Source: Azospirillum soli (GTDB lineage Bacteria > Pseudomonadota > Alphaproteobacteria > Azospirillales > Azospirillaceae). From it: a DNA stretch of 64,000 nt. A model generated the notes under the pieces. That model was not told where the DNA came from. It saw only the letters and a list, made by a program, of their open reading frames with translations, and did not search any database. The stretch is taken from NCBI RefSeq assembly GCF_017876165.1, contig NZ_JAGINQ010000002.1:372001-436000 (forward strand). The letters are read 5' to 3'. This document shows, one piece after another, positions 35,834 through 43,727 of this stretch. Position 1 is the first letter of the stretch. Each line of letters starts with the position of its first letter. The position numbers and the translations under genes are program-made.

Positions 35834-37639
35834 ATGATCCGAACGCTTTTCGTACTGCTTTTTCTGCTTTTTGAGGCTTTTCCGGCGTGGAGCGAGCCGG
35901 CGGGCGGCCCTGCCCACGGTGTTGCGATGCACGCTGATCTGGCTCTGCCGCCCGGATTCAGTCACTTCCCTTATGTCAACCCGGACGCCCCGAAGGGCGG
36001 CGTGTTGCGTCAAGCGGTGACCGGCGGCTTCGACACGCTGAACCCCCATGTGGTGAAGGGCGTGCCGGCGCTGGGCCTCGGTTTCGTCTTCGAAACGATG
36101 CTGGTGCGGTCGTGGGACGAGCCTTTCTCCCTCTACGGCCTGCTGGCCGAAGGCCTGGAGGTGCCGGAGGATCGCGGCGCCGCCACCTTCCATCTGAACC
36201 CGGCGGCGCGCTGGCACGACGGCACGCCCGTCACCGCCGCCGACGTCCTGTTCTCGCTGGAGATCCAGCGCGTCCATGGAACGCCCAACCGCCGCCAGTT
36301 TTACGCCAAGGTGGCGAGCGCCGAGGCGCTGGGCGACCGCGCCGTCCGCTTCACCTTCGCGCCCGGTCCCGACGGCGCGCTGGACCGCGAAATGCCGTTG
36401 CTGATGGGGCTGATGCCCATTCATTCCAAGGCGTGGTGGACAGGGCGGGCGTTCGAGCAGACGACGCTCGATCCGCCGATGGGCAGCGGTCCTTACCGGG
36501 TCAAGCTGGTCGATGCCGGCCGGCGCATCGTCTACGAACGGGTGGCCGACTATTGGGGCCGCGACCTGCCGACCCGGCGCGGGCTGTTCAACTTCGACAC
36601 GCTGGACTTCACCTATTTCCGCGACGACACCGTGGCGCTGGAGGCGTTCAAGGCCGGGCAGGGCGACGTGCGGCGCGAGGACGATCCCGGCAAATGGGCC
36701 ACCGCCTATGACGGCCCGGCGCTGCGCGATGGCCGCATCGTATTGGAGGAGTTACCGCACAAGCGGCCGGAGTTCGCGCGCGGCCTGATCTTCAACACGC
36801 GCCGCCCGCTGTTCCAAGACCGCCGCGTGCGGGAAGCGCTGGGCCTTGCCACCGATTTCGCTTGGATCAACAAGACCCTGTTCCACGGCGCGCTGGTCCG
36901 CACGCGGAGCTACTACCCCACCTCCGAACTGGCCGCCGAGGGCGTTCCGGTCGCGAAAGAACTGAGCGTTCTGGCGCGTTTCCGCGACCGCCTGCCGCCG
37001 GGCCTCTTCACGCAGCCGTTCACGCTTCCGCAGACCGATGGCAGCGGCCCGGCGGGTGGGCGCGCCAACCTGCGCGAGGCCCTGCGCCTGCTGTCCGAGG
37101 CGGGTTGGCGCATCCGCGACGGACGCCTCGTCAACGGTGCCGGCCAGCCCTTCGCCTTCGAGATCCTGCTGGGCAACCCGGCCGACGAGCGCGTGGCGCT
37201 GGAGTTCGCCCGGTCGCTGGAACGGCTGGGCATCGCCGCGTCCGTCCGTACGGTGGACAACGCGCAGTATCAGGCGCGGCTGGACAGTTTCGATTTCGAC
37301 ATGACCGTGCGCTGGTGGGTGTCATCCCTCTCGCCCGGCAACGAGCAGCTTTATTATTTTGGTTCGGCCGCCGCCGACCAGCCGGGCAGCCGCAATTACG
37401 CCGGCATCAAGGACCCGGTGGTGGACGCCATCGCCGCCTCCATTGCCGAGGCCCGGACGCGGGACGATCTCGTGGCGCGGGTTCGCGCGCTCGACCGCGT
37501 GCTGCTGTGGGGGCAATACATGGTGCCGCTGTTCCACAGCCCGGTGGACCGTATGGCCCGCTGGTCCTGGCTGAAACGCCCGGAGGTGACGCCTTTGTAT
37601 GGCCCTCTCGTCGAGTCGTGGTGGGCGGAGCGGCGGTAG
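35834..37639 (+). CDS. Oligopeptide ABC transporter substrate-binding protein (YejA-like)
   Basis: A 601-residue periplasmic binding protein of the SBP_bac_5 family. The signal peptide is about residues 1-20 (MIRTLFVLLFLLFEAFPAWS). ALPPGFSHFPYVNPDAPKGG and FDTLNPHVVKG are typical of YejA-like proteins, as are WHDGTPVTAADVLFSLE and PPMGSGPYRVKLVDAGRRIV. ATG 35834 is preferred to an in-frame start 36 bases earlier because it begins the signal peptide. No permease or ATPase genes lie beside it; an inverted repeat and a convergent gene follow. Confidence 0.87.
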   Translation: MIRTLFVLLFLLFEAFPAWSEPAGGPAHGVAMHADLALPPGFSHFPYVNPDAPKGGVLRQAVTGGFDTLNPHVVKGVPALGLGFVFETMLVRSWDEPFSLYGLLAEGLEVPEDRGAATFHLNPAARWHDGTPVTAADVLFSLEIQRVHGTPNRRQFYAKVASAEALGDRAVRFTFAPGPDGALDREMPLLMGLMPIHSKAWWTGRAFEQTTLDPPMGSGPYRVKLVDAGRRIVYERVADYWGRDLPTRRGLFNFDTLDFTYFRDDTVALEAFKAGQGDVRREDDPGKWATAYDGPALRDGRIVLEELPHKRPEFARGLIFNTRRPLFQDRRVREALGLATDFAWINKTLFHGALVRTRSYYPTSELAAEGVPVAKELSVLARFRDRLPPGLFTQPFTLPQTDGSGPAGGRANLREALRLLSEAGWRIRDGRLVNGAGQPFAFEILLGNPADERVALEFARSLERLGIAASVRTVDNAQYQARLDSFDFDMTVRWWVSSLSPGNEQLYYFGSAAADQPGSRNYAGIKDPVVDAIAASIAEARTRDDLVARVRALDRVLLWGQYMVPLFHSPVDRMARWSWLKRPEVTPLYGPLVESWWAERR

Positions 37640-37660
37640 GATCTTTGCAAGCTACTCAAT

Positions 37661-37804
37661 CTTCACGGATTTCACGGATTGAGGCGCGGATTTCACGGAT
37701 TTTCTTTGCTTGCCGTGTGCTGGCCTCTGCAAGGAGCCCATGCATCGCCAAGCTCGAAAAAAAATCCGTGTAATCCGTGTTCAAATCCGCGCAATCCGTG
37801 AAGA
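37661..37804. repeat. Long intergenic inverted repeat with CACGGATT motifs
   Basis: The left arm (37661-37703) carries three (T)TCACGGATT-like words. The right arm (37760-37804) carries the inverted AATCCGTG words. The arms pair through most of their length, including GCGCGGATTT against AAATCCGCGC, around a 56-base loop. It fills the gap between the convergent binding-protein and kinase-like genes and is far AT-richer than its surroundings. Confidence 0.85.
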
Positions 37805-37814
37805 ATTTGTACCC

Positions 37815-38498
37815 CTACTCCTTGCCCCCGTGCGCGTGATACCCCCGCACGATCAGATCGGCCACCGCGTCCAGGCTCGCGAACCGGTCGGTGTTCACGA
37901 TCAGGTCGTATTGCAGCGGGTCGTTGTTGTTCGCCTTGAAGGTTTCCTGGAAGAACTTGGCGCGGGCGGCGTTGACCGTCCGCACCTCGGCCAGCTTTTC
38001 CGCCGCCTTGTCCTTGTCGCCGCCGGCCAGCCGCAGGGCGCAGACCTCGTCGGAGCCGACGATGCGCACACGAAACCGCAACGATCCGCGCAGCAGCAGG
38101 TGCGCGCCGCGTCCGACAATCACGCCGCCGCGAAAGGCGATGCCGTTGACCACCTGCGTCAGCAGCTGCTGGTACTCGCTCAGCGGGTCGTGCAGGCCGA
38201 GCAGGCTGGCGTAGAGGAACATGCCCGCGCGTTCCGGCAGCTTTTCGTCCAGCGTCCGCATCAGGGCGGGGTCGGACTTGGCCGTCGCCACGACGACGTC
38301 CAGGATTTCCTTGTCGAAGCACTGGACGCCCAGCGCCTCGGCCACCTTGGGGGCGATCACGTCGCCGCCGGCGCCATGGTCGCGGGCGATGGTGATGACG
38401 GGCGGCGGCTTCTCCAGCGCGCCGGAGTGCGCCCGGTGCGGGTGAAGCTGGTCGGTCTGGACATAGGTGAGGAGGGCTTGGAATTCGTCGCGGGGCAT
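37815..38498 (-). CDS. Cytidylate kinase-like family protein
   Basis: A 227-residue P-loop protein of the cytidylate-kinase-like family. ITIARDHGAGGDVIAPKVAE (near residue 39) is the modified P-loop, CFDKEILDVV follows, and RGGVIVGRGAHLLLRG (near 121) corresponds to the nucleotide-binding core. The tail YDLIVNTDRFASLDAVADLI is typical. It is not the essential Cmk, which has a different start motif, and the substrate is unknown. ATG 38498 is preceded by GGAGGC. ubiB lies upstream on the same strand, 115 bases away, with a hairpin CGGTTGC-N16-GCAACCG at 38515-38544 between them. Confidence 0.82.
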   Translation of the reverse strand: MPRDEFQALLTYVQTDQLHPHRAHSGALEKPPPVITIARDHGAGGDVIAPKVAEALGVQCFDKEILDVVVATAKSDPALMRTLDEKLPERAGMFLYASLLGLHDPLSEYQQLLTQVVNGIAFRGGVIVGRGAHLLLRGSLRFRVRIVGSDEVCALRLAGGDKDKAAEKLAEVRTVNAARAKFFQETFKANNNDPLQYDLIVNTDRFASLDAVADLIVRGYHAHGGKE

Positions 38499-38613
38499 GG
38501 CGTGCCTCCGGAGTCGGTTGCGACCCATTCAGTGTCGGCAACCGTCTCCGGCGGGTCAAGCACGCCCATGGGGGAGGGGCGAGGGGTCGCACCCTTCCGA
38601 AAGACAGGCGCGG

Positions 38614-40152
38614 TTACAGCAACTCCACGGCGATGACCGCCAGCAGCGCGAGGATGGCCCAGATCGCCACGCGTTCGCTCTGGCGCCGGTCCACCCAGCG
38701 GTCGAGCATGTAACGGATCGTCTGCGGGTGCAGGCGAAGGCCGGCTTCCGCGATCTGCGTGGCGGCGCGCTCGGCCTCGCGCACCAGATGGGGCAGGCGG
38801 CGGACCGTGTAGACGGTGGCCTCTAGATCGTCGAGGATCTGCGCCTCCGGACCCCGGTTCTCGCGCATCCACTCCTCGATCAGCGGGCGCGCCAGCTCCC
38901 ACATGTTGATGTTGGGGTTCAGGATGCGGCCGACGCCCTCGGCGGTCAGCATGCTCTTTTGCAGCAGCAGCAATTGCGGCTGCGTCTCCATCTCGAACTG
39001 TTCGGTCACGGCGAACAGCTGGGCGAGCAGCCGGCCGACCGAGATCTCGTTCAGCGGCTTGTTCTGCAACGGCTCGCCGATGGCGCGGCAGGCTTGGGTG
39101 AAGATCTCGATGGACTGGTGGCGCGGAACGTAACCGGCTTCGAAATGAACCAGCGCCACCCGGCGGTAATCGCCGGTCAGGAAGCCGATGAGCATGTCGG
39201 CCAGATAGGTGCGCGTCGCCCGGTCCAGCCGGCCCATGATGCCGAAATCGACGGCGGTGATGTTGCCGTCCTGGTTCACGAACAGGTTGCCGGGGTGCAG
39301 GTCGGCGTGGAAGAAGCCGTCGCGGAACACTTGGTTGAAGAAGGCGGCGGAGGCCTTCGCCAGAATCTCGTCGCGGTCGAAGCCGGCGGCGTCGATGCGC
39401 TCGCTCTCGTCCACCTTCAGGCCGCGGATGCGCTCCAGCGTCAGGACGCGGCGCGCCGTGCGGTCCCAGTCGATCATGGGCACGCTGAAGGTCGGGTCGC
39501 CCTTGAAGTTGGCGGCCAGCTCCGACGCGGCCGCCGCCTCCATCCGCAGCTCCATCTCCAGGCGGGAGGTGCGGGCGAAGGTCTCCACCACCTCGCGCAG
39601 GCGCAGGCGCTTCAGCTTCGGCAGCAGATACTCGGCCCACTCGGCCAGCCAGAAGAACAGGTCGATGTCGCGTTCGAAGGCGAACTCGATGCCGGGGCGC
39701 AGCACCTTGACCGCAACCTCCCGCCCGTCGGCGGTCACCGCGAAATGCACCTGCGCGATGGAGGCGGCGGCGACCGGCTCCTCGTCGAAGCTCAGGAAGA
39801 CGGTCGCGATGGGCTGGCCCAGCTCCTCCTCGATGATCGCGCGGGCCTGGGAACCGGGGAAGGGCGGCAGCTTGTCCTGCAACTCGGCAAGGTCGGTCGC
39901 CATCCGCTCGCCGACAAGGTCGGAGCGCGTCGATAACAGCTGGCCTAGCTTGATGTAGGTCGGCCCCAGCTCCGCCAGAGCGCGGGCGAGGCGCTGGCCG
40001 ACGCGGCCCGGCTCCTTCTGGTTGGAGACCCAGCGCCAGAACAGCGCACCGGCCGGCGCCACCTGCGGCAGCGTCTCGGGCAGGGCGTTGTAGCGGGCCA
40101 CCGTGCGGGCGATGCCGAACAGGCGGACGAGGTTGCGGATGGTGCGGAACAC
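38614..40152 (-). CDS. ubiB: Ubiquinone biosynthesis protein UbiB (ABC1/ADCK kinase-like)
   Basis: An atypical protein-kinase-like ATPase required for ubiquinone synthesis at the inner membrane. Over 512 residues the family marks are: KxGQ in PTYIKLGQLLSTRSD (near residue 68), the Ala-rich loop and Lys in SIAQVHFAVTADG and EVAVKVLRPG, DLHPGNLFVNQDG (near 285) with the metal-binding DFG in AVDFGIMGRL. A hydrophobic C-terminal helix follows (about 490-512, VAIWAILALLAVIAVELL). ATG 40152 lies 6 bases after the ubiE stop, so the two are one operon. Confidence 0.94.
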   Translation of the reverse strand: MFRTIRNLVRLFGIARTVARYNALPETLPQVAPAGALFWRWVSNQKEPGRVGQRLARALAELGPTYIKLGQLLSTRSDLVGERMATDLAELQDKLPPFPGSQARAIIEEELGQPIATVFLSFDEEPVAAASIAQVHFAVTADGREVAVKVLRPGIEFAFERDIDLFFWLAEWAEYLLPKLKRLRLREVVETFARTSRLEMELRMEAAAASELAANFKGDPTFSVPMIDWDRTARRVLTLERIRGLKVDESERIDAAGFDRDEILAKASAAFFNQVFRDGFFHADLHPGNLFVNQDGNITAVDFGIMGRLDRATRTYLADMLIGFLTGDYRRVALVHFEAGYVPRHQSIEIFTQACRAIGEPLQNKPLNEISVGRLLAQLFAVTEQFEMETQPQLLLLQKSMLTAEGVGRILNPNINMWELARPLIEEWMRENRGPEAQILDDLEATVYTVRRLPHLVREAERAATQIAEAGLRLHPQTIRYMLDRWVDRRQSERVAIWAILALLAVIAVELL

Positions 40153-40158
40153 GGGAGC

Positions 40159-40950
40159 TTAAATCCGCCAGCCGGAATGGATGGCGGCGATGCCGCCCGT
40201 CAGGTTGCGAACGCGCACGGCGCCGAAGCCGGCCGCCTCGATCCGCTTGGCGAGCGCCTCCTGCTGGGGGAAGCGCCGGATGCTCTCCACCAGATAGCGG
40301 TAGGAGTCCTCGTCGCCCGCGACCACGCGGCCCAGCTTGGGCAGCAGCTGGAAGGAATAAACGTCGTAAATCTCGCGCAGGACCGGCAGAACCACGTGGC
40401 TGAACTCCAGGCAGAAGAACTTTCCACCGGGCTTCAACACGCGACGGGCCTCGGAAAGCGCGGCGTCGATTCGCGTGACGTTGCGCAGGCCGAAGGCGAT
40501 CGTGTAGGCGTCCACCGAGCGCGAGGCGAAGGGCAGCTTTTCCGCGTCGCCGACCGTCCAGTTCACCCCCGACAGGATGCCCCGGTCGAAGGAGCGGTCG
40601 CGCCCGACGCGGACCATCGACTCGGTGATGTCGCAGACGATGGCCCGGCCGCCGCCCCGTTGCAGGAAGCGGAAGGCGATGTCGCCCGTGCCGCCCGCCA
40701 CGTCCAGCAGCGTCATGTCGGCCTTCGGCGCCACCATCTCCATCAGCGTGTCCTTCCACAGCCGATGGATGCCGCCCGACATCAGGTCGTTCATCAGGTC
40801 GTAGCGCCCGGCCACGCTGTCGAAGACGGCGCGGACGAGGCCCGACTTGGCGTCGGGATCCACGGGCTGGAATCCGAACCAGTTGCCTTCGGAGCCGGGG
40901 GCCTTGTTCGGATCGGCCATATTGGGATCAGGGGGGGTGCGCTCGGTCAT
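40159..40950 (-). CDS. ubiE: Demethylmenaquinone/2-methoxy-6-polyprenyl-1,4-benzoquinol methyltransferase
   Basis: UbiE performs the C-methylation in ubiquinone (and menaquinone) synthesis. The 263-residue class I methyltransferase shows the UbiE/COQ5 signatures YDLMNDLMSGGIHRLWKD (near residue 49) and LDVAGGTGDIAFRFL (near 80), with RVLKPGGKFFCLEFS near 178. ATG 40950 is chosen; ATG 40962 would add four residues. It starts the ubiE-ubiB operon. In many alphaproteobacteria mutM lies directly divergent from ubiE; here about 1.9 kb of AT-rich sequence with three orphan genes separates them. Confidence 0.93.
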   Translation of the reverse strand: MTERTPPDPNMADPNKAPGSEGNWFGFQPVDPDAKSGLVRAVFDSVAGRYDLMNDLMSGGIHRLWKDTLMEMVAPKADMTLLDVAGGTGDIAFRFLQRGGGRAIVCDITESMVRVGRDRSFDRGILSGVNWTVGDAEKLPFASRSVDAYTIAFGLRNVTRIDAALSEARRVLKPGGKFFCLEFSHVVLPVLREIYDVYSFQLLPKLGRVVAGDEDSYRYLVESIRRFPQQEALAKRIEAAGFGAVRVRNLTGGIAAIHSGWRI

Positions 40951-41051
40951 GGCGCGCAACATAGCGCGCAGCCTGGGCTTTCGCCAGCCGGGGCGTAGCT
41001 GTCGGAGCGAAGGCGCACCAACCAGTGGCAACCGGGTAACCGCAGTCCCAC

Positions 41052-41408
41052 TCAATTCGCGTTGTTGTGCATCTCTAAAAGGAGGCGTCCATAGATATCG
41101 GTTTTCTCCTCATCGCTTTTCGAGGAATCATCAAGAAGGAGTGTGCAATAAATATGAGCAATTGCCCGATCTACAATAAGACTGTCCGCGTTCGGTATCT
41201 TGGACATCACGTCATTTCTCGTCTCTCTGTAGGACGATACTATTGTGTATTGCCCAAGCTTGTTTTGCTGTTCTTCAATATTCTTCTTAGTTTCGACCAA
41301 AATGGTGCTGTCCGTCATTGATGGTGGTGGAGGGCACGAATTTGCCGTGATTGCCACGAACGCGATTGCTGCCTGAAGTTTCGAAAAAGCAGCGGCTGTT
41401 ACGAGCAT
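41052..41408 (-). CDS. Small exported protein of unknown function, paralogue A (Cys/PNA/Cys layout)
   Basis: A 118-residue protein not assigned to any known family. Residues 1-24 form a signal peptide or weak lipoprotein signal (ending ITANSC). The mature part begins CPPPPS, is helical and polar, and contains IPNA at residues 71-74 and a second cysteine in HIYC at 88. The two cysteines are 63 residues apart, as in the two genes across the divergent intergenic region. The helix after Cys88 (TLLLDDSSKSDEEK) is acidic. Codon use is AT-rich, unlike ubiE next door. ATG 41408 is preceded by GGAGGTGA, a strong ribosome site. Its stop lies about 100 bases beyond the ubiE start, facing away from it, so it is separately transcribed. 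Confidence 0.75.
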   Translation of the reverse strand: MLVTAAAFSKLQAAIAFVAITANSCPPPPSMTDSTILVETKKNIEEQQNKLGQYTIVSSYRETRNDVMSKIPNADSLIVDRAIAHIYCTLLLDDSSKSDEEKTDIYGRLLLEMHNNAN

Positions 41409-41441
41409 GCGTCACCTCCAAACGCTGTGTGTTGCCCAGTA

Positions 41442-41455
41442 CATACTGGAGTATG
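41442..41455. promoter_or_regulatory. Palindrome in the divergent island promoter region
   Basis: CATACT-GG-AGTATG is a perfect 6-2-6 palindrome 34 bases upstream of paralogue A and 129 bases upstream of paralogue B. The 175-base region between the two divergent genes holds no other gene. It is a possible operator for shared control. Confidence 0.45.
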
Positions 41456-41583
41456 CGAAGCGCACGGCTTTAACATCAGGGAACTAAGACGCGTTACTAT
41501 CTTTACTACCCTCGCATTCTGTAGGATCTATGCTAGACAATCAATCTCTCATCAGTTGTTCGGGAAATTGAGGAGAGGGGAAA

Positions 41584-42444
41584 ATGCGATTAGAAACTAT
41601 CATAATTTCTGGGATGGCTATAGCTATACTTTGTCCAAGTGGTACTATAGCGGCACCGGCGTGCCCCGATTTGTCCTTCCAAGACGTTTCTCGTCAGAGT
41701 TTTCAACAATCTAAGCAGACACTTATGGGAATTGTCCGGGAAAGGACTGAATCAAAAGACGAAAAAGTCGTCGAAAAGCAAATACTGGATCGTCTTCCAA
41801 ACGCGAAAGAACTGATACCGCAGCTCGTTGTTTATTCAGACATTTGCAAATTCATCCGTGACGGCTCGATGGACGATGCTAAAAAGATCGTCGAGTTGCA
41901 CAAGTATTTTGTTGCAATATTTCTGAACGTGCGCCCGCAGCAGGTGAATACAGAAGAATTGAAAACGAAAACCAAAATTGCAGCCAACGATTATGCTAAG
42001 CCAGAGGTCGCAAGAGACTCTACTATTCTAAAGGTGTTTCCAAAATCGAATATTGGAAGTGAGAAAATGGAAGCTCTGCGTCGGATGCTTCCTGCAAAAT
42101 ACGATGTGCGGCGTGGGTTTTCTGATATCGACGTGCGAAACCCGGCAGATGTATTGTTTGTAAACAAAAACCGAGTCCCGAGGCGTGAAGTGGTGGAGGT
42201 TATCAAAAGCTTGTCGAGGCTTGGAGTGGAAATTAAATCGGTTCAAAGTGACGTCTTGCATGATCGGAGGGAAATACAAGTTGGAACGATTATCGATGCC
42301 GAACAAGACGTTCCTGTATTTTCTGAATCATCAGCACTCGATTTAAACGAACTTGCACCTTTGTCTGATGCGCAATTTTGGGAAGAAGCACGTAATGGCG
42401 TAAGAGTGTGTAGCACGTCGATAGGTAGAGCACAAAACTGCTGA
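41584..42444 (+). CDS. Exported two-domain protein of unknown function, paralogue B
   Basis: A 286-residue protein. A signal peptide covers about residues 1-24 (MAIAILCPSGTIAAPA), and the mature part begins ACPDLSF (Cys27). The shared domain has LPNA at 71-74 and the second cysteine in YSDIC at 88, then RDGSMDDAKK. Beyond about residue 140 it carries a second domain not present in its paralogues: LPAKYDVRRGFSDIDVRNPA, VPRREVVEVIKSLSRLGVEI, and REIQVGTII, ending in VCSTSIGRAQNC with two closing cysteines. The arrangement (variable position, VP..V..VI..L...G..I, IQVG) reminds me of small alpha/beta domains in other exported bacterial proteins, but I cannot name a family. ATG 41584 follows GAGGAGAGGGG. 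Paralogue C follows after 12 bases. Confidence 0.78.
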   Translation: MRLETIIISGMAIAILCPSGTIAAPACPDLSFQDVSRQSFQQSKQTLMGIVRERTESKDEKVVEKQILDRLPNAKELIPQLVVYSDICKFIRDGSMDDAKKIVELHKYFVAIFLNVRPQQVNTEELKTKTKIAANDYAKPEVARDSTILKVFPKSNIGSEKMEALRRMLPAKYDVRRGFSDIDVRNPADVLFVNKNRVPRREVVEVIKSLSRLGVEIKSVQSDVLHDRREIQVGTIIDAEQDVPVFSESSALDLNELAPLSDAQFWEEARNGVRVCSTSIGRAQNC

Positions 42445-42456
42445 CGAGGATAGAAA

Positions 42457-42816
42457 ATGAAAATCAGCGCCATCATGATGGGCATGATCGTAGTGCTTTT
42501 AGCCGCGCCGGCTTGGTCACAGAAATGCCCTGAGACGCCACCACTTAACGACCAAAAAATAGAAGGTGATATCAAAGGTTCAGTGGGCGGCTTAATAAAA
42601 ATGATCGGAAACGCTGAACTAAGCGGTCGCGCATCGGTTGAAAAAAAGGAGGTGCTATCCCGCTATCCAAACGCTAGTGAGACGCTTATCAACATGGCAT
42701 TTATTGCCATGTTTTGTCAGGAGCTGGCGAGTGATACTTCCATGAAAACGGAACAGAAGGTCGCAGAGATGAGAAAATTCCGGGCTTCCATAGTGGGAAT
42801 ACCGATAAAGGACTGA
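42457..42816 (+). CDS. Small exported protein of unknown function, paralogue C
   Basis: A 119-residue protein with a clear signal peptide (about residues 1-21, MMGMIVVLLAAPAWSQ), mature start KCPETPP (Cys24), YPNA at 70-73, the second cysteine in IAMFC at 87, and SDTSMKTEQKV after it. This is the same spacing as paralogues A and B, so all three share one domain with a likely disulfide. ATG 42457 is preceded by GAGGAT and lies 12 bases after paralogue B, so B and C form an operon. AT-rich codon use continues to the end of the gene, and returns to GC-rich within 50 bases, just before mutM. Confidence 0.76.
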   Translation: MKISAIMMGMIVVLLAAPAWSQKCPETPPLNDQKIEGDIKGSVGGLIKMIGNAELSGRASVEKKEVLSRYPNASETLINMAFIAMFCQELASDTSMKTEQKVAEMRKFRASIVGIPIKD

Positions 42817-42870
42817 CCGTTTTGACGCACGCCTTGCATTGGGGCGCCGTTCTCCCCACCCTGTAAGCCC

Positions 42871-43713
42871 ATGCCAGAGCTTCCCGAAGTCGAAACCGTC
42901 TGCCGGGGCCTTGCCCCGCATCTGGAAGGCCGCACGCTGGTCTGTGTGCAGCAGCGCCGGCCGAACCTGCGCTTTCCCTTTCCGCCGCAATTCTGCGAGC
43001 GGCTGACCGGACGCCGGGTCGAGTCGGTGCGGCGGCGGGCCAAGTACATCCTGATCCATCTGGACGACGGGACGGTGCTGATCGCGCATCTGGGCATGTC
43101 GGGGCGGATGATCATCACGCCGGAGGCGCCGCCCGCCTACGGCGCGCACGACCATGTGGTGTTCGAGACGGACGCCGGCACGGTGGTCACCTTCAACGAC
43201 GCGCGCCGATTCGGCCTGATGGATCTGGCCACCGCCGACACGGTTTCCGAACACCCGCTGCTGCGCACGCTGGGGCCGGAGCCGCTGGGCAACGAATTCT
43301 CCGGCCCGGTCCTGGCCGAGCGGCTGGCCGGCAAGATGACCAGCATCAAGGCGGCGCTGCTCGACCAGACGGTCGTCGCGGGGCTCGGCAACATCTACGT
43401 GTCGGAGGCGCTGTTCCTGTCCCGCCTCAGCCCGAAGCGGATCGCCGCCACGGTGACCGGGGCCAAGGCGGACCGGCTCGCCACCGCGATCCGCGAGGTG
43501 CTGGGCCGCGCCATCGAGGCCGGTGGCTCCTCCTTGCGCGACTATCGGCAGGCGTCGGGCGAACTCGGCTACTTCCAGCACCAGTTCTCGGTCTACGACC
43601 GGGAGGGGCAGCCCTGTCCGGGATGCAGCTGCGATGTGGCCGGGACCGGGGGCATCCGGCGCATCGTGCAGGCCGGCCGCTCGACTTTCTATTGTCCGCA
43701 GCGTCAGCGCTGA
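42871..43713 (+). CDS. mutM: Formamidopyrimidine-DNA glycosylase with an altered zinc finger
   Basis: MutM removes 8-oxoguanine and formamidopyrimidines and nicks the abasic site. The N-terminal [13 protein letters not shown] supplies the catalytic Pro and Glu; Lys58 is in [10 protein letters not shown]. The helix-two-turn-helix segment is [17 protein letters not shown] (near residue 168). The 280-residue length is normal. The C-terminal zinc finger begins CPGCSC but ends FYCPQRQR, so the usual last cysteine of CPxC is Arg (CGT where TGT is expected), and the distance between the Cys pairs is 22 rather than 16-18 residues. CSC may supply the missing ligand. ATG 42871 opens the standard start. 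Confidence 0.93.
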   Translation: MPELPEVETVCRGLAPHLEGRTLVCVQQRRPNLRFPFPPQFCERLTGRRVESVRRRAKYILIHLDDGTVLIAHLGMSGRMIITPEAPPAYGAHDHVVFETDAGTVVTFNDARRFGLMDLATADTVSEHPLLRTLGPEPLGNEFSGPVLAERLAGKMTSIKAALLDQTVVAGLGNIYVSEALFLSRLSPKRIAATVTGAKADRLATAIREVLGRAIEAGGSSLRDYRQASGELGYFQHQFSVYDREGQPCPGCSCDVAGTGGIRRIVQAGRSTFYCPQRQR

Positions 43714-43727
43714 TATAGGTGACGGTT

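Noticed and set aside
41427-41714. A 95-codon plus-strand frame overlapping the start of paralogue B
   Set aside because: It has no ribosome site, overlaps the better-supported gene out of frame, and shows no signal peptide or known motif.
40951-42870. A mobile element carrying the AT-rich genes
   Set aside because: No transposase, integrase, terminal inverted repeats or duplicated target site could be seen at the edges.
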